Source: Dehalococcoidales bacterium
GTDB taxonomy: Bacteria > Chloroflexota > Dehalococcoidia > Dehalococcoidales > UBA2162
Length of the DNA stretch: 27,905 bases
Direction of reading: 5' to 3'
Assembly (NCBI GenBank): GCA_016844285.1
Contig: JAENIS010000009.1
Span: 1-27,905, forward strand
The notes beneath the pieces are model-generated. The model made no database searches and had not been told where the DNA came from. It was given only the letters and a program-made list of their open reading frames with translations. Numbering within the stretch: position 1 is the first letter of the stretch; each line of letters starts with the position of its first letter. Made by a program: the position numbers and the translations under genes. Positions 24,785 through 27,905 of this stretch are shown in pieces.

Positions 24785-27172
24785 TTATCTCCCTACCCTT
24801 ACCCATAATCTCTCCCCATCCGTGATAAACTCTATTGTCGCATCTTCGTCGGTGCGGTAGATATTCTCCTGACCTGATTTCTGTTGGAGTCTAGCGACAA
24901 CTTCTTTATTCGGGTGGCCGAAGGGGTTATCCTTACCCACCGAGATAACCGCCAGTCTTGGTTTAACCATCGCCAGGAACTCAGCCGTGGTTGATGTCTC
25001 TGAGCCGTGATGAGCTACCTTAAGTACCGTGCTGGTCAGGCTGGCCCGGCGGGAAATAAGCTCGAACTCGGACTCCCACATCATGTCAGCCGTGAAGAGA
25101 AAGCTCACCTTGCCCGTGCTCAGGCGTAAGACGATACCATTATTGTCGATATCGGACTCGGTGCCAGTTAGCTGTGACTTGGCTGGATTGAGCACCTCAA
25201 TCACTACTTCTTTGCCCAGGCTAATTTGCTGACCGGCCTGGGCGAGCGTGTACTTTATCTTCTTTTCACCAATAAGGCTTCGCCATTTATCATAAATGGG
25301 GGAGTTATAGGCCAAATCCGGGTAGAGCACCTGTTTTATTTGGTATCTGTTGAGAACGTCCGATAGCCCGGTAATATGGTCGGCGTGGGGATGGGTTGAT
25401 ACCACCAGGTCTATCGTTCTATCCCAGAAGGGCATCTGCTTGCCCAGTTCAAAACCGAGCCTCTCCGGGCTGGGTCCGCCATCAATCAGCACCTGCTGGC
25501 TACCTCTTTGAATCAGGATAGCATCACCCTGCCCGACATCCAAAAAACTGATATGCAGGTTGCCATCGGGCATGGTGGCGGCCGTAACCCATAGTAGCGC
25601 GGCCAGCACCATCAGGCTGGGGATAACCCACCTCTTCGGTAGTTCTGAGACGAAAGCATTTGCCCTGGGCATCAGGTTTGCCAGAATCTTTCTCTGGCTA
25701 TTGAGCCAGATGGACAGAGCCAGCACTGAATAGTAAACCCAGATCAGCCTCAGGTCAATCGAGCCTACCGTAATTGGTGGGATAGCGGCGAAGGTCTCGA
25801 CCACTAGCAGCATATAGGACAGGAAGAGCCAGGCTAACCAGCCGATAGCCTGGGCGACCGGCAGTATAATAAGTCCCAGTGCTCCGGCCAAAGTTCCGCT
25901 GATAATAATCGCCGGCAAGGCTGGCAGGGCAATGAGTGTCGCCAGGGGAGCAACCAGGGTGATAATACCAAAATAGTAGGTGATGATAGGCCAGACGGCC
26001 AGCAGCGCCGCGCAGGTGACACTGAAGCTATCGGTAACGAAGTTGGCGATGGAGACAGTTGCCCCGTTTTCACCAAGCGTGTCACTAACTGCTTTTCGAC
26101 CCAGGGATTGTAGTGGCGGGGCGATAATGATTAAACCCACCATCGCCATAAAGCTCATCTGGAAAGAGGCGTCCCAGAGGAGTCTGGGGCTGAGACCGAC
26201 CATGGTGGCACCGGCGAAAGCAAGGGCAGTGATGCCACTACGCTGCCGGCCCAATAGCTCAGCCGCCAGAAAAAGGCTGGCCATAATCGTCGCTCTGACT
26301 ACCGGTGGGTTCATACCGGTGAGCAGCGTGTAAAACCAGATGGCAGCCAGCGACAGCCAGACATAAATATGGCCTTTCCGGCCAAAGAGGGCGATACCAA
26401 GGCTGACCAGGATACCGACGACGATACTCAGGTTCTGACCGGAGATGGCCAGTATGTGAGCTGTACCCGTGCTGACGAAATCGGCGTTGACTGACGAAGG
26501 GATATGGCTGCGAATGCCCAGGATAATACCCTGTGCCAGTGCTGCCTGCGGCTCAGGCAAAACCCTGGCCAGAGACAGTGATAGCTGGTTGCGTAGCGCA
26601 TAGACCCATGCCAGTAGTTTAGAGCCTTGTCCCCTCTCCAGGACATTTATTCCGGGGTAGGACATCATGGCATAGATTTCCTGGTTAGCCAGATAGCCCC
26701 GGTAATCAAAGCTATCAGACTGGGGGGGTGTCTCTATCTTCCCCCTCACCAGCAACAAATCGCCATAGCTATAAGTCAGGTATCCGGGTGTCACTACCAG
26801 GGCGTTTCCCGAAATCTGACGCCATCCCTCATCAATTTTTATCTCTCTAGCGGAGAGGTGGAGACGAGTGGCTTGGTCTCCAATCTCCGGGTCCCTATCC
26901 ACGATGCCTTTGACTTCCAGAATTCCCCGGTCGTTGTAAAACTGGAGGGAATGCTGGTCGAGAATCGGCAGCCGCGATGGGAAATAGACAATGCCGCTAA
27001 GGAGAGCAATGAGGCACAGGCTGGTCAGGATAATTACTTTCTTTTGGTGGCGGGCCAGGAAAAGCAGAGGAAGCGGTATCAGCCCGATAAGAAGGGAGGC
27101 CAAAGGCAGGTTAACCCTTGACCCGAGCCAGATACCAGCTATCCAGGCAAAGCTCAGATAGATAAGCAGCAT
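24785..27172 (-). CDS. comEC: ComEC/Rec2 DNA-uptake channel protein
   Basis: 795 residues. Two N-terminal hydrophobic helices lead into an OB-like extracellular segment (about 60-170). A polytopic Competence domain follows (about 215-500, including ILAISGQNLSI and MNPPVVRATIM). The C-terminal metallo-beta-lactamase domain (about 545-780) has FLDVGQGDAIL, the metal motif THPHADH near 590 and VAHHGSE. All hallmark parts are present and the length is normal. In naturally competent bacteria ComEC carries single-stranded DNA across the inner membrane, and its lactamase-like domain is thought to degrade the non-transferred strand. The ATG has only a weak GACGGA upstream. comEA is upstream on the same strand, 207 bp away, with a repeat element between them. 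Confidence 0.93.
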   Translation of the reverse strand: MLLIYLSFAWIAGIWLGSRVNLPLASLLIGLIPLPLLFLARHQKKVIILTSLCLIALLSGIVYFPSRLPILDQHSLQFYNDRGILEVKGIVDRDPEIGDQATRLHLSAREIKIDEGWRQISGNALVVTPGYLTYSYGDLLLVRGKIETPPQSDSFDYRGYLANQEIYAMMSYPGINVLERGQGSKLLAWVYALRNQLSLSLARVLPEPQAALAQGIILGIRSHIPSSVNADFVSTGTAHILAISGQNLSIVVGILVSLGIALFGRKGHIYVWLSLAAIWFYTLLTGMNPPVVRATIMASLFLAAELLGRQRSGITALAFAGATMVGLSPRLLWDASFQMSFMAMVGLIIIAPPLQSLGRKAVSDTLGENGATVSIANFVTDSFSVTCAALLAVWPIITYYFGIITLVAPLATLIALPALPAIIISGTLAGALGLIILPVAQAIGWLAWLFLSYMLLVVETFAAIPPITVGSIDLRLIWVYYSVLALSIWLNSQRKILANLMPRANAFVSELPKRWVIPSLMVLAALLWVTAATMPDGNLHISFLDVGQGDAILIQRGSQQVLIDGGPSPERLGFELGKQMPFWDRTIDLVVSTHPHADHITGLSDVLNRYQIKQVLYPDLAYNSPIYDKWRSLIGEKKIKYTLAQAGQQISLGKEVVIEVLNPAKSQLTGTESDIDNNGIVLRLSTGKVSFLFTADMMWESEFELISRRASLTSTVLKVAHHGSETSTTAEFLAMVKPRLAVISVGKDNPFGHPNKEVVARLQQKSGQENIYRTDEDATIEFITDGERLWVRVGR

Positions 27173-27184
27173 ATTTCCGTCTCG

Positions 27185-27353
27185 TTTGCTTTTGGTTGGT
27201 ATGATGACAGCAATCAGTATGAAGTGTCATTGCGAGGGCACGTCAGTGCCCGTGGCAATCTCAAGGATGCATTGTAGAGATTGCTTCGCTTCCCCTTCGT
27301 TATGCTCAGGGCTTCGGCTCACCGCAATGACAGACTCGCCAACCAAATGCAAA
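27185..27353. repeat. Family B inverted-repeat element, copy 2, between comEA and comEC
   Basis: Outer arms TTTGCTTTTGGTTGG (27185) and CCAACCAAATGCAAA (to 27353) are inverted repeats. Inner arms GTCATTGCGAGG (from about 27227) and CCGCAATGACAG (to about 27333) follow, then GGCAATCTC and GAGATTGC. It is built from the same blocks as the element at 16614-16730. It fills nearly all of the 207 bp gap between two genes that are usually adjacent. Confidence 0.6.
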
Positions 27354-27379
27354 TAATACCACATTCTTCCGTCTCAAAA

Positions 27380-27889
27380 TCAGTCAGATACCGTAATCAG
27401 AGGCTTAATCTTCTCGTAGGTTTTTTCGCCGATGCCGGCTACCCTGGCTATCTCGTCAATGCGGCGGAAAGGGCCGTTTTGCTGGCGATAATCGACAATG
27501 CGCTGGGCGAGCTTATCCCCGATTTCAGGCAGAGCGCTGAGTAGCCATACCTCAGCCCGGTTGATGTCAATCTTTTGTGGCTCGTTATCTTCTCCGCCCC
27601 TGGGGAGGTAAAGTTTCAGTCCGCTCAGGTTGGCGCTGTCAGCGGCACCGCCAGCCGCCTGGATAAGCGCTTCAATATTGTCTCTGGTGGTAAAGGGATA
27701 GACACCGGGGATGGTGACGGCACCATCAATATAAATCTTTCCCTGAAAGTCTTCACCTTGAGGTAAGGAAATCTCTATCGGCTGGGCGGGACGATACCTT
27801 AGCCAGGCAACAGTGCCTCCACCAGTAATGATGATGAGTAAGGCAATAATAACGAGTGTCCAGAACCACTCTATCTTATTTTCTTTCAT
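27380..27889 (-). CDS. comEA: ComEA-like DNA receptor protein
   Basis: 169 residues, ATG with GGAGGT seven bases upstream. One N-terminal transmembrane helix (about 9-30) places the rest outside the membrane. Residues about 48-100 form an SLBB domain (IYIDGAVTIPGVYPF, LIQAAGGAA). Residues about 108-168 are two helix-hairpin-helix units (INRAEVWLLSALPEIG, RIVDYRQQNGPFRRIDEI, VAGIGEKTYEKIKPLI) that bind double-stranded DNA. The first hairpin has LPEIG instead of the common LPGIG. It would catch incoming DNA for ComEC. It is probably the first gene of a comEA-comEC unit. The promoter would lie beyond the end of the window. Confidence 0.93.
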   Translation of the reverse strand: MKENKIEWFWTLVIIALLIIITGGGTVAWLRYRPAQPIEISLPQGEDFQGKIYIDGAVTIPGVYPFTTRDNIEALIQAAGGAADSANLSGLKLYLPRGGEDNEPQKIDINRAEVWLLSALPEIGDKLAQRIVDYRQQNGPFRRIDEIARVAGIGEKTYEKIKPLITVSD

Positions 27890-27905
27890 GGGAAACCTCC
27901 GTTGA

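Overview
This window looks like a chromosomal segment of an anaerobic member of the Chloroflexota, most likely a Dehalococcoidia-type bacterium. That assignment is an inference. It rests on the gene mix (paired CaiB/BaiF CoA-transferases beside a 2-hydroxyacyl-CoA dehydratase-type enzyme, an ADP-forming acyl-CoA synthetase subunit, an HspR regulator next to DnaJ), on frequent TTG starts and strong GGAGG ribosome binding sites, and on abundant short inverted-repeat elements between genes. No single sequence in the window proves the taxon.

Layout. Positions 81-2525 (+) hold an acyl-CoA synthetase alpha-type subunit and a histidine phosphatase, separated by a repeat element that has a second element inserted in it. 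Positions 2555-5883 (-) are a signalling operon: a membrane histidine kinase with two PAS domains, then two single-domain response regulators. Positions 6375-16393 (+) are the catabolic block: a lipoprotein substrate-binding protein, a decayed region with fragments of a CapA-like gene and a second substrate-binding protein gene, two subunits of the dehydratase/benzoyl-CoA reductase family, and two tandem pairs of class III CoA-transferases. A tRNA-Ala(GGC) follows at 16470-16542 (-). Positions 16740-23134 (-) are an apparent six-gene stress operon: dnaJ, hspR, a methyltransferase, a VTT/DedA-like membrane protein, a membrane-anchored methyltransferase/hydrolase fusion, and a ClpC-type unfoldase. 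An aldo/keto reductase (23543-24484, -) and the DNA-uptake genes comEA and comEC (27889 to 24785, -) complete the window.

How the genes may work together. In the catabolic block the substrate-binding protein would capture an organic solute. CoA-transferases would activate a carboxylic acid as a CoA ester, and the two Fe-S subunits would dehydrate or reduce that ester. The substrate is not known. In each transferase pair the first subunit has lost the catalytic aspartate (Trp or Tyr at residue 174) and the second keeps it (Asp179/Asp180), so each pair is probably a heteromer with one active-site subunit. The second pair arose by duplication of the first. A 19-codon remnant of the dehydratase 3' end lies between the pairs and marks the junction.

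The stress operon starts from a consensus promoter so close to the dnaJ ATG that the mRNA is probably leaderless. A perfect palindrome covers the -35 box. The three middle genes of this operon point to a membrane or lipid task coupled to protein quality control. This is the most unusual arrangement in the window.
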